DNA from: Ariolimax columbianus
Lineage: Eukaryota > Mollusca > Gastropoda > Stylommatophora > Arionidae
Direction: 5' to 3'
Length of the DNA stretch: 64,000 nt
Assembly (NCBI GenBank): GCA_036924085.1
Contig: JAVGWX010000004.1
Location: 77,549,090 to 77,613,089 of the forward strand
In this document: one piece after another, positions 11,165 through 22,639 of the stretch
Layout of the letters: the number at the start of each line of letters is the position of its first letter
Position numbering within the stretch: position 1 is the stretch's first letter
Notes under the pieces: generated by a model
Databases searched by the model: none
What the model saw: only the letters and a program-made list of their open reading frames with translations
What the model was told of the DNA's origin: nothing
Made by a program: the position numbers and the translations under genes

Positions 11165-11470
11165 TAATCTATAGCTAAGAGGGTTGATCATGAAGAATCC
11201 AATCTAAGGCTGAAGAGAAAAAATACTGCAGCTACAAGGGCTGATCATAAAGAATCCGATCTGAGGCTGAAGAGAAAAAAAACTGCAGCTACAAAGGCAG
11301 ATCATAAAGAATCCGGTCAGAGGCTAAAGAGAAAAAAAACTGCAGCTACAAAGGCAGATCATAAAGAATCCGGTCTGGGGCTGAAGAGAAAAAAAACTGC
11401 AGCTACAAGGGCTGATCATAAAGAATCCCATCTGAGGCTGAAGAGAAAAAAAACTGTAGCTACAAGACCC
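11165..11470. repeat. 58-bp tandem repeat, about five copies
   Basis: Units carry AAACTGCAGCTACAAGGGC, TGATCATAAAGAATCC and TGAGGCTGAAGAGAAAA. Copies differ by a few bases (CAAAGGCAGATC versus CAAGGGCTGATC). No ORF. Confidence 0.9.
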
Positions 11471-11569
11471 TTCTACACCTCCATCAGTGATTCTGCATAA
11501 CAGGCTGCATCAGAGCAGACTGACTAAGGTAAAAGGATCAAAGAGGGAAGGCTAACCCGGTACTCAAAA

Positions 11570-11740
11570 ATGTCTGCTGAAGTCGGATGTGTCGGACCAA
11601 AAGGTGAAAATATCACAGTCAAGCTGGAAACTACGACACAATGCATTCTGGTTCTCCGGACAACATCGTACTTCTTGCCTTAACCCTTTTCAAGGCTTGG
11701 TAGCGGGAGTTTGAGAACAAACTACTTGATTTCCACTCTT
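11570..11740 (+). repeat. Repeat family D copy
   Basis: Contains AAGTCGGATGTGTCGGACCA, AAAGGTGAAAATATCACAGT and GAAACTACGACACAATGC, then GGTAGCGGGAGTTTGAGAAC. It is collinear with 19290-19450. No GAA tail is kept at this copy. Confidence 0.65.
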
Positions 11741-11744
11741 GAAG

Positions 11745-12440
11745 AAGTGCAAAACAAGTTAGATCAACTATGCCACTTATCGGAATAGATAGGATTTCAA
11801 ATCAATGCTTCCAAGATAAAAGTAATGAATTTCACCAACAGACCTGCTATTATCTAGTTGACAGTTTCACCTAACTGGAAAGCAAAATGACAAGATGGAG
11901 ATACACCTAAGAAAATTTTCACTCGTATTGCTCTAGCTCTTGCAACTTTACGCCTTTATCCAATAAATGCACATCTTGAAATTACAATCACTGAGTCACC
12001 ATACGAAGCTTAGGTTGTTAAACTCCAATACATTACCAATACTCACAGATGGATTGTGAATGATGCAAAATAGCAAAGGGATTTGTAAAGAAACTAAATG
12101 TATTTGAGAATAAGTGTCTTAGAAAACTGTTGAACATTGGCTGGGAGGAATTCATAACCAACAAAACTATTAGAGAAGTCACCAATCAACAATATGTTTC
12201 ATCACTCATTAGAAAGAAATTGTGAACATACATTAGTCATGTTCTTAGAATGGACAGCAACAGACTGCAATTTATGTGGTCATATTCTGGCTGCAGAAAA
12301 AAATAGGAAGACCAAAAGAAACTCTCCGCAGAACAATCATCAGAAAGGGCTCAATTATGGTCTTGAACAGTATACATGAACAGAAATGAATGGTGTCACA
12401 GAGATCCAACTGGTTTCTGCCTTATGTGGGTGTTTGACAC
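11745..12440 (+). pseudogene. RTE-type LINE remnant
   Basis: Translation across frames yields GFQINASKIKVMNFTNRP (equivalent to the L.IN..KTK.M motif), then CLRKLLNIGWEEFITNKTIR and SHVLRMDSNRL (equivalent to GH..R...N.L). Order and spacing fit the RT palm end and C-terminal domain of RTE-type LINEs. Many stops and frameshifts; old. Confidence 0.65.
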
Positions 12441-13595
12441 TTAAAGAATATAGATAGATTGAAGTAAAGGGGTCTTTAAACAGCTTATACATATAAATAA
12501 ATTCCTAACAGTATTTTAGCCATTTGACTAATAATACGACTAATTGTGAGTAAACTTCACATTGATCCATTGTTTCTTTGGTAAAACTACTAACTTGGAT
12601 TTTCATTGATCACTGGATATATGTTCCCCTGGACCCATAAGTAGGAAATAAAGAAAGGAACGAAGCACCCTACTTTATATGTTGTGAAAGATGACTAAGT
12701 AACGTTCTGCATGAGGTTGACAACCTCAGCATGTCAAACAAAGTAGTCTGCTAAAGAAAACATTTACAAGAACACATACAAGCTTTTACACAGACTGCCT
12801 GCAAGGAAACCTACTGTAGTGGTGACCACATCCTCCTACAATAGTGAAAAAAGGAAATTTGAAGATAATAACGGAGTATGTATCCCTTTATTATTTATAT
12901 AAGCAATGCAATTCTAGAACTCTCTGAATGATTGCCTCAAGTAGCTTCCCCCATAGTACACTAGTACAGTATCAGCTGTTGTAATATTTGGCACTTAGGA
13001 CTTTAGAACTTTAACAAAAATCATTTTACGACAACGAACTTTGGAAACTGTCATGAAAATTTCACATAAATTATGATCGTGCAAAGCTGGAAGCATGGAA
13101 GAACGAGAGAGAGGACCAAATAAATCAAGCATTTCAAGCAGAGCCCTGTGTGCAGGTGCTGCAGTCAGTCAGAGCAGACTAACCAGTTTGTTGTCGGCAC
13201 CTGTTCCACAACTCAGGCTCAGATACACAATTCGACGAAGACTTTCAGGTTACATCTCATGAAAAATGCATAACCTGTAAATCAGGGAGACAGTGAACCA
13301 ACACATATAACTTACCTGCCAGAGAAGAAACAGGTTACAAACTCCAGAAATGGATGTCCTTACTTGGTTTTCTGCCAGCCTTCCTGACTACTTTTGATCA
13401 CAAGGTCAAGGCTACTTTTGCTAAGGGAAGCTACTGTGAAATCTCTTTTGCTGAGCTGTAATCTCTGTCCACAATGTACATGTGGCTACTTTCTTTAGTG
13501 GCGGGTTACAGTGGTTTTCCTCAGAGAGGCGTACTTTATAAGGTGGACCTGGCAGCTTCCTTAATGTAGCGCAATTTTATTTCAGTTTCTTTTTT
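12441..13595. other. Gene-free stretch
   Basis: No coding feature found. About 12705-12760 resembles the CR1-like 3' UTR word near 10955-11010 (CAACCTCA-CATGT-AAACAAA). A splice-donor-like word at 13314 was examined and rejected. Confidence 0.5.
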
Positions 13596-13599
13596 ATGT

Positions 13600-14328
13600 T
13601 ATTAATGGTGAGCCCGAATACAGTGATACTTTCAAGAAGTGCAGAAGGACTAGAGCAGTTATTTCAGCGTTTTATAGATACAGAAACGGTCAAAACCTTG
13701 TATAAACATAAACAAAACGAAGATAATTACCATATATTAAAACATGATGTCAATATCAATTTACAAAAGGTGGGGGAGGAAATAGACCAGGACACGCATT
13801 TTGAATATCTAGGATCCAGAATTGACACAAATGGTGACTGCTGAAAAGAAATCAGAAGACTTGCCATGGCAAAACAGATGCTAAACAACTTGAAGAAATT
13901 ATGGCAGAACACCAGCAAAACGACAAAACTAAAAGTCCAGACAGTCTGTGTTTTTCCCGTGGCAGCATACGGCTGTAAAGCATTAACGATTTACCAAAAC
14001 ATCTAGGATCGAGTCAAAATTTTACAGAAAGATCCTCAGAATACACTGGAAAGAGAGAAGGACAAATATTGACATTTGCAAGAGTTCAACATAGATGAGA
14101 ACTGGTTTATCAATTCCATCATTGCCAGGAAATTGAAATACTGTCAGAAGACACAACGGTCTTTAGAGGACAGTAATGGAAGGTATGGTACCGAACAATG
14201 GAGGCAGGGGTAGACCGAGAAGACGATGGCATCAAGGAATGCCTGGGTATGACTTTGGCCGAGGCTGGGGATTTGGCGAGGGAACGAGTTTCTTTCTGAC
14301 GGGCTGTAATGGGAGTGACGTTCTACAT
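13600..14328 (+). pseudogene. RTE-type LINE remnant (subfamily a)
   Basis: Shows VILSRSAEGLEQLFQRF, THFEYLGSRIDTNGDC, KEIRRLAMAKQMLNNLKKLW and CVFPVAAYGCKA in order, matching the copy at 25643-26700. It ends with GTGACGTTCTACATG, the family 3' end. Small deletions and frameshifts. It abuts, in opposite orientation, the remnant at 14330-15620. Confidence 0.85.
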
Positions 14329-14329
14329 G

Positions 14330-15620
14330 TTGATGAGCTCGAACATGTCCACATAGGTATGTATATCTTTCTCAGTGCTGGCAGTGAGGAGACAGTCATC
14401 AGTAAATAGCAGTTTGGAGATGGTTATATTCTTTACCTTGGTATGGGCCTGCAGCCGCCTGTGATTCAACAGTTTTACTATCTGTTCTGTATATTATTTT
14501 CACTCGCTTATTAACACAACCCAGAGAAGTGCTGCTGACTATGACAGCAGACATCATGGTAGACAGTGTTGGGGCCAGTACACAGCCCTGCTTGGGGCCG
14601 TACACGAACATTCATGTTTTCGTGGAATTGTTTGAAGATCGCCGTAAATCGGCCTGGGAAGCCGAATATCTCGACCCGCGCAGCTCTCATCGAACCAATC
14701 GTAATGTTTATGTTTGATGTATATGTCCTTAGAGGCGAAGGAGTATACAGTCTCAATGATGGCCCAGTCTTTCAATGATCATTGTCAGTTACAGCTTTGT
14801 GGGATCCGTTTTTTGTATCAATTTGTCTCCGATGCAGGTGGCACATCCTGGGCTTGATGTGGAAGTTCAGTTTGGACACAACTAGCCTGTGATCCGCCGA
14901 GCCGTCTGCACCACACACAGCTTTGGTCACTCTTACACCACCCCTGTCACTCTTCCTGATGATAACATAATCGATTAAGTAACATTGCTTTGATTGGGGA
15001 TGCATCCATGTTGATTTATTCTGGGTGGTCAGGTGAAGCATCGTGCTCGTTATTGTTAGGCGTATTGTCTCAACAATAGGAAGACGCTGATGTTGCATTT
15101 GTCTGTGTCGCGCACACCGAGTATTCCATCCCAGATCCAAGTCTGACATTGAAGTCTCCAAGGATGACTAGCGTCTTGGACTTTGGGTCCGACTAGATAA
15201 TAGAGTCGAGTTATTCATGGAATCTGTGGTTTAATCTAGATTGGTCATTGTCGGTGGGTAAAAACTGATCAGCGTGACAGTTTTGTTTTCTCCTAGTGGG
15301 AATCATGTTTAGAGCTCCGGAAGAATTAGTGGTACCAAATAATGAGAGATGTGGTTTGAATAAATTGTATATTTCAAAATGAACAACGAATGGAAATATG
15401 TGTGTAAACTTTACCGGATTTTAGTTAAATAGAAGACGCAAAATATCCGCACCCTCCAACCTCGTACAGTATTTTGCTGTCAGACAAAGTATTTTAATGT
15501 CCCTGCATGTTTGAGATATGAAGGTGAGTCTTGGTAGCCCCTTTCTAATTCTCCCTCGAATCTTGTCCTCAATCATCTTCTGTAGAGAAAACTTTGTCTC
15601 ATATTGTGTCCCAGCCAACT
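14330..15620 (-). pseudogene. LINE endonuclease-RT remnant of another RTE-like family
   Basis: From high to low coordinates the minus strand encodes NKSTWMHPQSKQCYLIDYVI and ADGSADHRLVVSKL (terminal APE endonuclease motifs TW.HP..K...IDYV and DHR.V), then a broken linker, then PKQGCVLAPTLSTMMSAV and KIIYRTDSK (RT motif GV.QGCVLAPTLF). This fits the endonuclease-reverse transcriptase proteins common in molluscs and flatworms. Several frameshifts. Confidence 0.7.
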
Positions 15621-16200
15621 CAATCTTCTTGTCTGTATCATGTTCAATATTTTTCTTTCCGTGCTTACTTCAGTGAGGACATTGTCATTGAATCTTCTCT
15701 ATTTTCAGCTCACTATTTCCATTCTACGGTAGAACCACATTTCAAACGTTTCCAAACATTGTATATCCTTCCTTGTCAATGTTTTAGCCCCATACAGTGC
15801 AGTTCGCCATATATGAAACACGATTACAATACAAAATAAACGTTTCCCACTTTTAAGCAGATCAGAAGAAACATTTTTCTGTACATTACCAATCTGTCAG
15901 CATTATCCCAGCCTTCCTTAGTTGCATTTTACAACAGACATATCAGTGTACAAATACTTTCACCCTACATTTGACCACCCTCATAGGATGCACCCCTTGA
16001 ATTAAAACAAACAAACTTATTTAGAACAAGTGTAATTTTATATCTCCTACTCCCCCTCTCTTCCTGGATACCAAGAGGTTTGTACTGGTCAATGAACGCA
16101 AGTCTAATAGGTCTGCTGGATGAATGCCTGAATTGTTGCGTGACCACGGAGACCGACAACAGAAGCTAACAGTGACCTGTGTGATTATTATATAATCTCT
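15621..16200. other. Gene-free stretch
   Basis: No gene, repeat or RNA recognised. Confidence 0.5.
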
Positions 16201-16204
16201 TTGT

Positions 16205-16480
16205 ATATAACCTAAGTGTTTGGAAAAAATAATTCAGGACCGAATATCAGGCATTATCGATGGTAAACTTTGTCCCGAACAGGCAAGATTTAGGCGCGGC
16301 AATACGTGCTGCTGTAAAATCCTTAACCTAAATCAACATATTGATAACGGGTACGAGCGCAAGCATGCGATTGCTGATTTTTATTTCCCTTCCATTGACA
16401 TAGGACACGGAAAATCACCGCCTACTTCTTTCAAAGATTTACAAGGTCACAGATGCTTGGTGCCTGACTCAGGTAGTTAA
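16205..16480 (+). pseudogene. LINE RT fragment (fingers region)
   Basis: The ORF reads MEKIIQDRISGIIDGKLCPE then QARFRRGNTCCCKILNLNQH and NGYERKHAIADF. This is the RT region preceding the first catalytic aspartate (usually QAGFR.G..C..QI..L...IE.G), with AGFR changed to ARFR. It stops where the F.DL.AAYD motif should be. About 90 residues survive. Confidence 0.7.
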
Positions 16481-16589
16481 ATGTCTGCTATAGAATAGAA
16501 CGACTTTATAAGACATTGCAAAATAACAGTAGTCGTTGGAGAAACCGAAACAATTTTATGTCGCGAATAGCGCTTTAGCAACTACTCTG

Positions 16590-16945
16590 TCCAATGTTTA
16601 CATCAATGATCAACCGATCAGTCCATATTTACATCAATGATCAACCGATCAGTCCATATTTACATCAATGATCAACCGATCAGTCCATATTTACATCAAT
16701 GATCGACCGATCAGTCCATGTTTACATCAATGATCAACCGATCAGTCCAAATTGACATCAATGATCAATCGATCAGTCCATATTTACATCAATGATCAAC
16801 CGATCAGTCCATGTTTACAGCAATGATCAATTGATCAGTCCATATTTACACCAATGATCAATCGATCAGTCCATATTTACAACAATGATCAATTGATCAG
16901 TCCATATTTACATCAATGATCAATCAATCAGTCCATATTTCATAT
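16590..16945. repeat. 31-bp minisatellite, about 11 copies
   Basis: Unit TTTACATCAATGATCAACCG plus ATCAGTCCATA. Variants change CAACCG to CAATCG or CAATTG. Each unit contains the inverted pair TGATC/GATCA. It sits just upstream of the RTE-b copy. Confidence 0.95.
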
Positions 16946-16959
16946 TTTCAGACGACATA

Positions 16960-18060
16960 ACTATCCAGAGCTCAATTTGGATTCCGCCGAGGTATGAGCT
17001 GCACGGACGCCTTGTTCACATTAAGATAAATTCGCGAAAGATCAATAGAATTCAACGAAAATATATGTGTTGCTTTCATTGATCAGGAAGAAGCGTTCGA
17101 TAGGGTAGACAGGATTCAACTTTGGAAGATATTGGAAGATTATGGTGTATAAGGCCAGCTTCTTGATAATGTCAGAGCACCATATCGTTCGAGTACAAAC
17201 GTCGTCAGAACGACTGATGGTGTCACAAGGGTGTGTGCTTTCTCCTCTGTTGTTTAACATCTATATGGGCAAAATCGCATCAGAGAATGGTCAAATTGAG
17301 ACATCTGAAGCAGAACATAACTCAATTCACGAATTACTCTTTGCAGATGATCAGTGCTTGCTGTACGACGATGAAAACAAACTGCAAAACCACATGAACG
17401 CGCTTGCGACTACCTCTGCTAAATACAAAATGCGAATTAGCGAGAACAAAACAGAAACTATAATATTCAGTAGAACTCCTGGGCCACTCAAGATAAGTCT
17501 AAATGATATTGCTCTTCAACAGGTCCATGAGTTCAAGTATTTGGGCAGTATTTTTTCGGCAGACTATAGGATCGACAGCGAAATCGAGACAAGGTGCTAG
17601 AAAGCATCCGCGGTGACTTATCAGCTGACCCCATTGCTTAGACATTCGAGCATTAGTTTCGCAACAAAGCAACAGCTGATAAACAGTATATTTATGCCGA
17701 TTTTGTGCTACCAGTGCCAAACATGGTCTCTGTCAATAGCGTGCGAGAGCAGAATTTCGACTTGTGAAAGAAGTGTTTGAGGAAAGTCATCGGTGTTACC
17801 AGAAGAGACAGAATGCGGAATGACGACATTCGAAGTATGGTCGGCACTACGTCTTGTGTCCAATACATTTCCAGGCAGAAAATAAGTTAGTTTGGTCATC
17901 TCATGAGAATGCACCCTCATCATCTTCCACTGATAGCTTACAATGCTGATAGATCTGGCTACACGGGAAGAGGGCGGCCGCGAGGTAAGTGGATAGATGA
18001 CATTAGAATGATTATGCAAAGAGCCCTGAACAGATTACCAACGGGAGTGTTAAGGTATAG
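16960..18060 (+). pseudogene. RTE-type LINE RT remnant (subfamily b), longest copy
   Basis: In order: SQFGFRRGMSCTDALF, VAFIDQEEAFDRVDR (first catalytic D), SQGCVLSPLLFNIYMGKIAS, ELLFADDQCLLYDDENKL (FADD catalytic pair), KMRISENKTETIIFSR, HEFKYLGSIFSADYRIDSE, then YQLTPLLRHSSISF, SIFMPILCYQCQTWSL and the RNA-binding-like C-terminus ending GRGRPRGKWIDDIRMIM. The frame 17142-17600 is open for 152 codons, but frameshifts at about 17150 and 17590-17780 break the protein. Sister copies lie at 1400-2260 and 22640-23100. Confidence 0.8.
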
Positions 18061-18319
18061 ATCGAACTTGAAAAGATAGAGAATATGCGCACGACGGTGT
18101 CTGCGAGTGCGGAGTCGTCCAAGACTCCGAGAATTTGTATACCTGCCGAAGAATGCAAGAGCTGGTGGATTTCATGGCAGTACATGAAAAAGGTTCCAGT
18201 ACAGCTGATTTCTGGTCCAATACTTTGTGAGGTTGCCGGATATGGAAAGTTAGAAGCAATTGTAATGACCACCTACTAATGTTTCACGTAATGGGAACGT
18301 ACCAGCTCACTTCACACGA

Positions 18320-18465
18320 AGATTAATTTCACAATTGTTATCATTATTGTATGCGCATTTGAAAATTGTTATTATTATTGTATGCACATTTGAAAATTGT
18401 TATTATTATTGTATGCACATTTGAAAAATACTATCATTATTTGGTGCACATTTGAGAATCTCCCG
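18320..18465. repeat. 31-bp AT-rich minisatellite, left part
   Basis: Units TTGTTATTATTATTGTATGC plus ACATTTGAAAA, about four to five copies. A related diverged block resumes at about 18845-18945. Confidence 0.85.
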
Positions 18466-18844
18466 AGTGGTCTGCCGGGGTCTTTGTTTAATGGCACAGA
18501 CAAGAATAGCACTATTGCACCACATAGAGCATGTCGTAAGAGGCGACTAAGTATGTGGCATAGCATGACACCGGCCATGGTTATGTGGTTTGTTAAGAGC
18601 AGCATAGATGGTGCCTAATAGGCTGAGGGTCTACTTTGCTCTAGTGCTTGAGTCTATTAAGATGGACTCGCATATCGGTTAACCACCCTCTGAGGCACTT
18701 GTCCCAACCCAGCGGAATAATAAGCTGCTCGAGCCTAGACAGCTAAGCAGGAAATCCTCATCCCTGCTACATCCAGCTCACGCCAGAGCTTGGATCTGCA
18801 CGACGGCATCCTCCCCTGTAGAAGTACAGTTCGACTAAGACTAA
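18466..18844. repeat. Unclassified insert inside the minisatellite
   Basis: About 380 bp of different composition separates two blocks of the same minisatellite. It contains CGTAAGAGGCGACTAAG and CCTCTGAGGCACTTGTCCC. No ORF and no clear target duplication. Probably a short interspersed repeat of unknown family. Confidence 0.4.
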
Positions 18845-18945
18845 GAATGTGACTATCGTTATTACATTCAAAATTTGAAAATTGTTCCTATTATGTGCAA
18901 ATTTGAGAATGGTTATCATTAGTATGTGAAAATTAGAAATTTGAT
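18845..18945. repeat. 31-bp AT-rich minisatellite, diverged right part
   Basis: Contains TTGAAAATTGTTCCTATTATGTGCAAATTTGAGAATGG-type units that are homologous to 18320-18465 but more diverged. Confidence 0.6.
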
Positions 18946-19088
18946 GTTTTTTGTGCAATCGAGAATTTTTTTAAAGCAGTGTTTCCAGTCTCTCACTCCA
19001 ACTGCCTACCCTCTCTCTCCGCCCGCCCCCATTGAGTTCATGATGGTGTCTCTGATAACGTCACTGGGCATATGCGCGTTGACCTTAC

Positions 19089-19202
19089 CTGCTGTAGCAC
19101 ACCGCTGGCGTCTGTTAGCCTCTGTTTATAATCTTCCATGCACATTTCCATATCGTGTATCTTCTCTGTTTGTGCTGATATTTGTTCTAACAGCACGGTA
19201 AC
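19089..19202 (-). CDS. Liprin-beta coding exon (coiled coil)
   Basis: A 114-nt phase-0 exon of 38 codons. The acceptor is TTTCTGTTTGTTTCAG before GTTACC. The donor is CTACAGCAG/GTAAGG. The peptide starts VTVLLEQ and includes EQISAQTEKIHDMEMCMEDY, ending GVLQQ. This matches the liprin-beta coiled-coil segment as I recall it (Q-EAQGEKIRDLEFCLEEH...EEMLQQ). Liprin-beta proteins are cytoplasmic scaffolds that pair with liprin-alpha; they have N-terminal coiled coils and C-terminal SAM domains. The next upstream exon is at 27120-27197. Downstream exons were not found and presumably lie beyond coordinate 1. The host exon carries no stop and looks functional. Confidence 0.8.
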
Positions 19203-19289
19203 CTGAAACAAACAGAAATCTCTTGAGACAGAGGTTCCCAACTTGGTAGAAATGTGGTACATAAAATAGTTCAGAGTGTAGTGTAATCG

Positions 19290-19464
19290 ATAGTGAGCTG
19301 GCCTGCCGAAGACGGATGTATTGGACCGAAAGGTGCAAATATCGCAGTCAAGCTGTAAAATAGCGACGCAACGATTTCCGATCTCCGGACTTGACCCTGC
19401 TACTTGCAAAGCCCTGTTCAGAGCTTGTTAGCGGGAGATTGAGAACGAACACAGAAGAAGAAAA
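19290..19464 (+). repeat. Repeat family D copy with GAA tail
   Basis: Contains GAAGACGGATGTATTGGACC, GAAAGGTGCAAATATCGCAG and GTTAGCGGGAGATTGAGAAC, ending CACAGAAGAAGAAAAAG. The end is directly followed by the SINE-like copy at 19465. Confidence 0.65.
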
Positions 19465-19690
19465 AGTGAGCTGGCTTGCTAGGACGGATTACAGCATGAC
19501 AGGGTTCAAAATCACGGACGTACATAAACAAAAATCCGGACACGGTTCGCTCTTGGTACGACAGCTCCTCCAGTCGACCCAGTTGTAACTGGGTACCTGA
19601 CATATGAGTTGGGGAAGGTATGAATAGCAAGAAAGGGAACTGTCCACTCTACTTAACACAGGTTGCGGCTTTGTACATGAAGAGTTATCT
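19465..19690 (+). repeat. SINE-like repeat, copy 2
   Basis: Homologous to 8895-9105. GTGAGCTGGCTTGCTAGGAC is followed by CAGGGTTCAAAATCACGG (B-box-like), GACCCAGTTGTAACTGGGTA (an inverted repeat) and GAGTTGGGGAAGG, ending near GAAGAGTTATCTTCATC. Confidence 0.65.
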
Positions 19691-19989
19691 TCATCTGCGA
19701 CTGCAATTTACCACGAGAGTGACTTTCACATTTATAGAGACTAGCCAAAGATCATGACACTATTAAGGATCCAGGGAAAAAAAAGGCTAAACGGATATGA
19801 CGTGCGATTCATGGCTTTAAAACTAAAACCACGGATCTCAAACCCACATGAACTGATGTTCAGCTAAATGGCCAAGTGATACAGAACGTTTAGAATGTTA
19901 CCTATTTAGACAGTTAAAGGGGGCGCAACATAGAAAATTCTCGCCCGAATCAATTTGGCCTTTAATTCCCTCAATTAATTAATACATAT

Positions 19990-20440
19990 TTAAATACCGA
20001 GAGAGCGTATCAAGCTCAGGATACTGAACTCTAACGTCATCTCAGTGCTGACATATCGTAATGAAGGCTGGAAAATGACAAAGACGCTTGAAAAAAGATT
20101 GAATGCATTTGGAAATACATGTCTTAGACGACTATTGAGCATTGGCTGGAAGGAATGAATGAGAAAATACGACTGCAGTTCAATCACAATGGATGAAATG
20201 TTGGGTGTACATCGGACACGTGCTGCGGATGAGCAATAATAGTCTCCCGTTACAGGTGATTATGTAGAAACACCGTGACAAAAGGAAGCGGAGTAGACCC
20301 AGAGAGACTATGCATAACAATCAAAAAGGATGGTGCAACAATGGGGCTATGGAACATGTAGAAATGACAGAGACTGGCGGTGGAATGATCGAGGTGGAGA
20401 ATTTTAAGTTCTGCCGTATGCGCCTTCTTTGACGTTAAAA
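19990..20440 (+). pseudogene. RTE-type LINE C-terminal remnant
   Basis: Translation gives LRILNSNVISVLTYRNEGWK, TKTLEKRLNAFGNTCLRRLL and SIGWKE, the post-RT segment of RTE proteins, followed by a frameshifted tail. Old copy. Confidence 0.65.
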
Positions 20441-20480
20441 GACTGTAGAAAGAGAATTGGGGTACAAGCAGGGTAATTGA

Positions 20481-22512
20481 TGTAGCAGATCCCACTGTTT
20501 CCACTGGGATTATTCTAACTAGAATGTACCACACTCATCCACATCATTCATAACCACACACAGCAAATAATATAGCTCACAGCAGATGGCATATTTATTA
20601 TATAATTATCATACAACCCTATCAAAGTGAGTGGTATGCGATTCAAATAATACAAGAATAATTCTTAACTAATTATATACTCAGGAGTTGTAAGTATAAA
20701 CTATTGATGTTGCTCCAACTATTCTAACCCAGTTCTTGCTGCACACGCCTCTAGATCTCTCCTAGACACAGCTGTACACTCGCACAACTCTAGAACATAC
20801 CTCGTTTCCTCGGTGTCTACACACTCCACACACACATCTAGATCTCACCTAGTCGATCTACACACTGAAGACCACGACCTGCTCTCTTCTGTTCAACTGG
20901 TAATAGGCATCATTTTTTGTGTAGCCAGTATGTTCTGTTTCCCATTTGGCCATGTATCTGGCCCTAATAAACCTTTTGAACCCTTCGTAGGTCACACTAG
21001 AATCTGGTTGTGGTAGTCTTGGGCATTCTTTTGCCAGTCTGTCTGCCTCCTCATTGCCTTGGATGTTACAGTGGGATGGAACCCACTGTACCACTACTCT
21101 TTTTGGTGCGGACTGATGGCATAGTTGACAGAGTACTGCTCTTAAATCATTAAGTTCAGTATTTTTCTGGCTTTTTAGTGCTGTAACCACGGCCAGGGCA
21201 TCTATAAACAGGACTATCTAGCTTTCATTGCTTTCGCCTGTCAGCATATCTTTTACTGCAGCCTTCAGTGCCTCTGTCTCCGCTCTGAAATTGCTTGAGA
21301 ATTTTCCAGTTGTCACTGACAGTAGAGATTGGCTTTGGTATTGTTATGGGGTTCATAGGGTCTTCGCTCATCTTTGCTTTGGCTATTTCTGCAGTTTCTC
21401 CGCTTTAGTTTCCCTTTTCCAAATCTATTTAGTCTCTGATGCAATGGATGGTCTGTCAGTTGTCTTAGTTTCTCTGCTTGCTGCTGGGCTCTTCAGTCTC
21501 TTCTGTCGGTCATGGATTGCAGATTTGTAATCTTTTCAAGTTCTACAATTGGCGTTGACTTCATGTCTCCTGTTATAACTCTCATGGCTTGGTTTTTGCT
21601 AATTTTATCAAAGTTCGCCTTTGCTGCTGTTGCCCATGCCGCAATGCCATACTCAAGAACTGGTCTCACTCTTCCAGTGTACAGTTTCTTTAGTATTCTT
21701 TCGTCTGCTCCCCAGCTTGTGCCAGCAAGTTTCCTCATGATTGCCATTCTTTGTCTTGCTCTCATTCGGTTTCTCTCGATCTGACTTTTCCATGTCATGC
21801 GTCGATCAAATGTGACGCCCAAGTAATTTTGGTTGTCGTTTGGCCGCAGATATTTACCGTTAATACTTATTTTTGTGTTCTGTGGTCGTTTAACCCGTCG
21901 GGACATACATCGCAAGGTGTCCTGTTTACAACACATATTCAGATTACCTTTAGACACAGGACGCCTAACATACACCTTATTGAGCGACTGGCCAAGATTC
22001 AATGGCGTATGCTGGTTGAGCGACACTGTTCTATCTCATTATCATTCATAACAACAGCCTATCAATCATTCCTCTATCAAGTCGGTGAGCTAAACAGACT
22101 CCTATCTACATTCACTCTCTCGCTCTCATTCCCTCTCCAAGGTCAGCCTGCTTGAGCTAAACTTTGTCTAGCAATTTATAGTCTCAAGCAGTATCAAAGG
22201 GATGGCTCTATTCAGTCGTTATTGGAACGAATTACTCTGAACACCTGTCACTCAAATATCGCAGCAAGCGCTGCTGCCCCCTTGTCTGTCACTCATCCCC
22301 CACTACCCAAATCGGAACGCCAGAGGTCAGCGTCTACCTGGACTAAACATTCTTCCCCTCACCCCGTATTGCTTTGTTGAGACGGTGAGTGACCTTGGCG
22401 TAGTGTCCAGACAGAGAGTGACCTTGACACACATTCAGATACCTTTGTTCTCAGAGTCGCCGACCACATCACCCCTGCCCTAAACGCTCATGCTCAGGCT
22501 GGAACTGTTACA
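20481..22512 (-). mobile_element. LTR (solo) of the gag-element superfamily, minus strand, interrupted
   Basis: Both ends are LTR-like on the minus strand: it begins TGTAACAGTTCCAGC (22512 downward) and ends CTGCTACA at 20481. The internal words CCACACACACATCTAGATCT, TCTAGAACATACCTCG and AGACACAGG(A/G)CGCC match the plus-strand solo LTR at 60283-61408 in order. Flanks are TTGA and TTGT, a 3-of-4 match to a 4-bp duplication. A LINE fragment interrupts it at about 20864-21898. Without the insert the LTR is about 1 kb. No internal region or second LTR was found, so I call it a solo LTR. Confidence 0.75.
20864..21898 (-). pseudogene. I-clade (Nimb-like) LINE internal fragment inside the LTR
   Basis: Minus-strand frames 22026-21493 and 21190-20858 carry QNTKISINGKYLRPNDNQNY, AGTSWGADERILKKLYTGRV, GDMKSTPIVELEKITNLQSM and the RNase H part QWVPSHCNIQGNEEADRLAK. 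A deletion removes about 450 nt between 21330 and 21300 relative to the full copy. The piece stops at NRREQVVVF and lacks the zinc-finger-like end and GAA tail. It is therefore not a normal 5'-truncated insertion. Confidence 0.75.
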
Positions 22513-22639
22513 TTGTGTCATAATTAATATGCACAAATCCAGCCAATTAAGGTCGCAATTTAGAAAACTGTTAAAAATTAATCTCGTTCCATGACTTGTA
22601 GTATTTCTGACAGATGCTAAATCAGCACATCAAGGACTG

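Noticed and set aside
13314..13420. Splice donor GGCAG/GTAAGTT on the minus strand.
   Set aside because: Frames upstream contain stops or give no protein-like sequence, and no liprin-beta similarity.
16590..16945. 31-bp regular array resembling a CRISPR array.
   Set aside because: Units are contiguous without spacers; a minisatellite.
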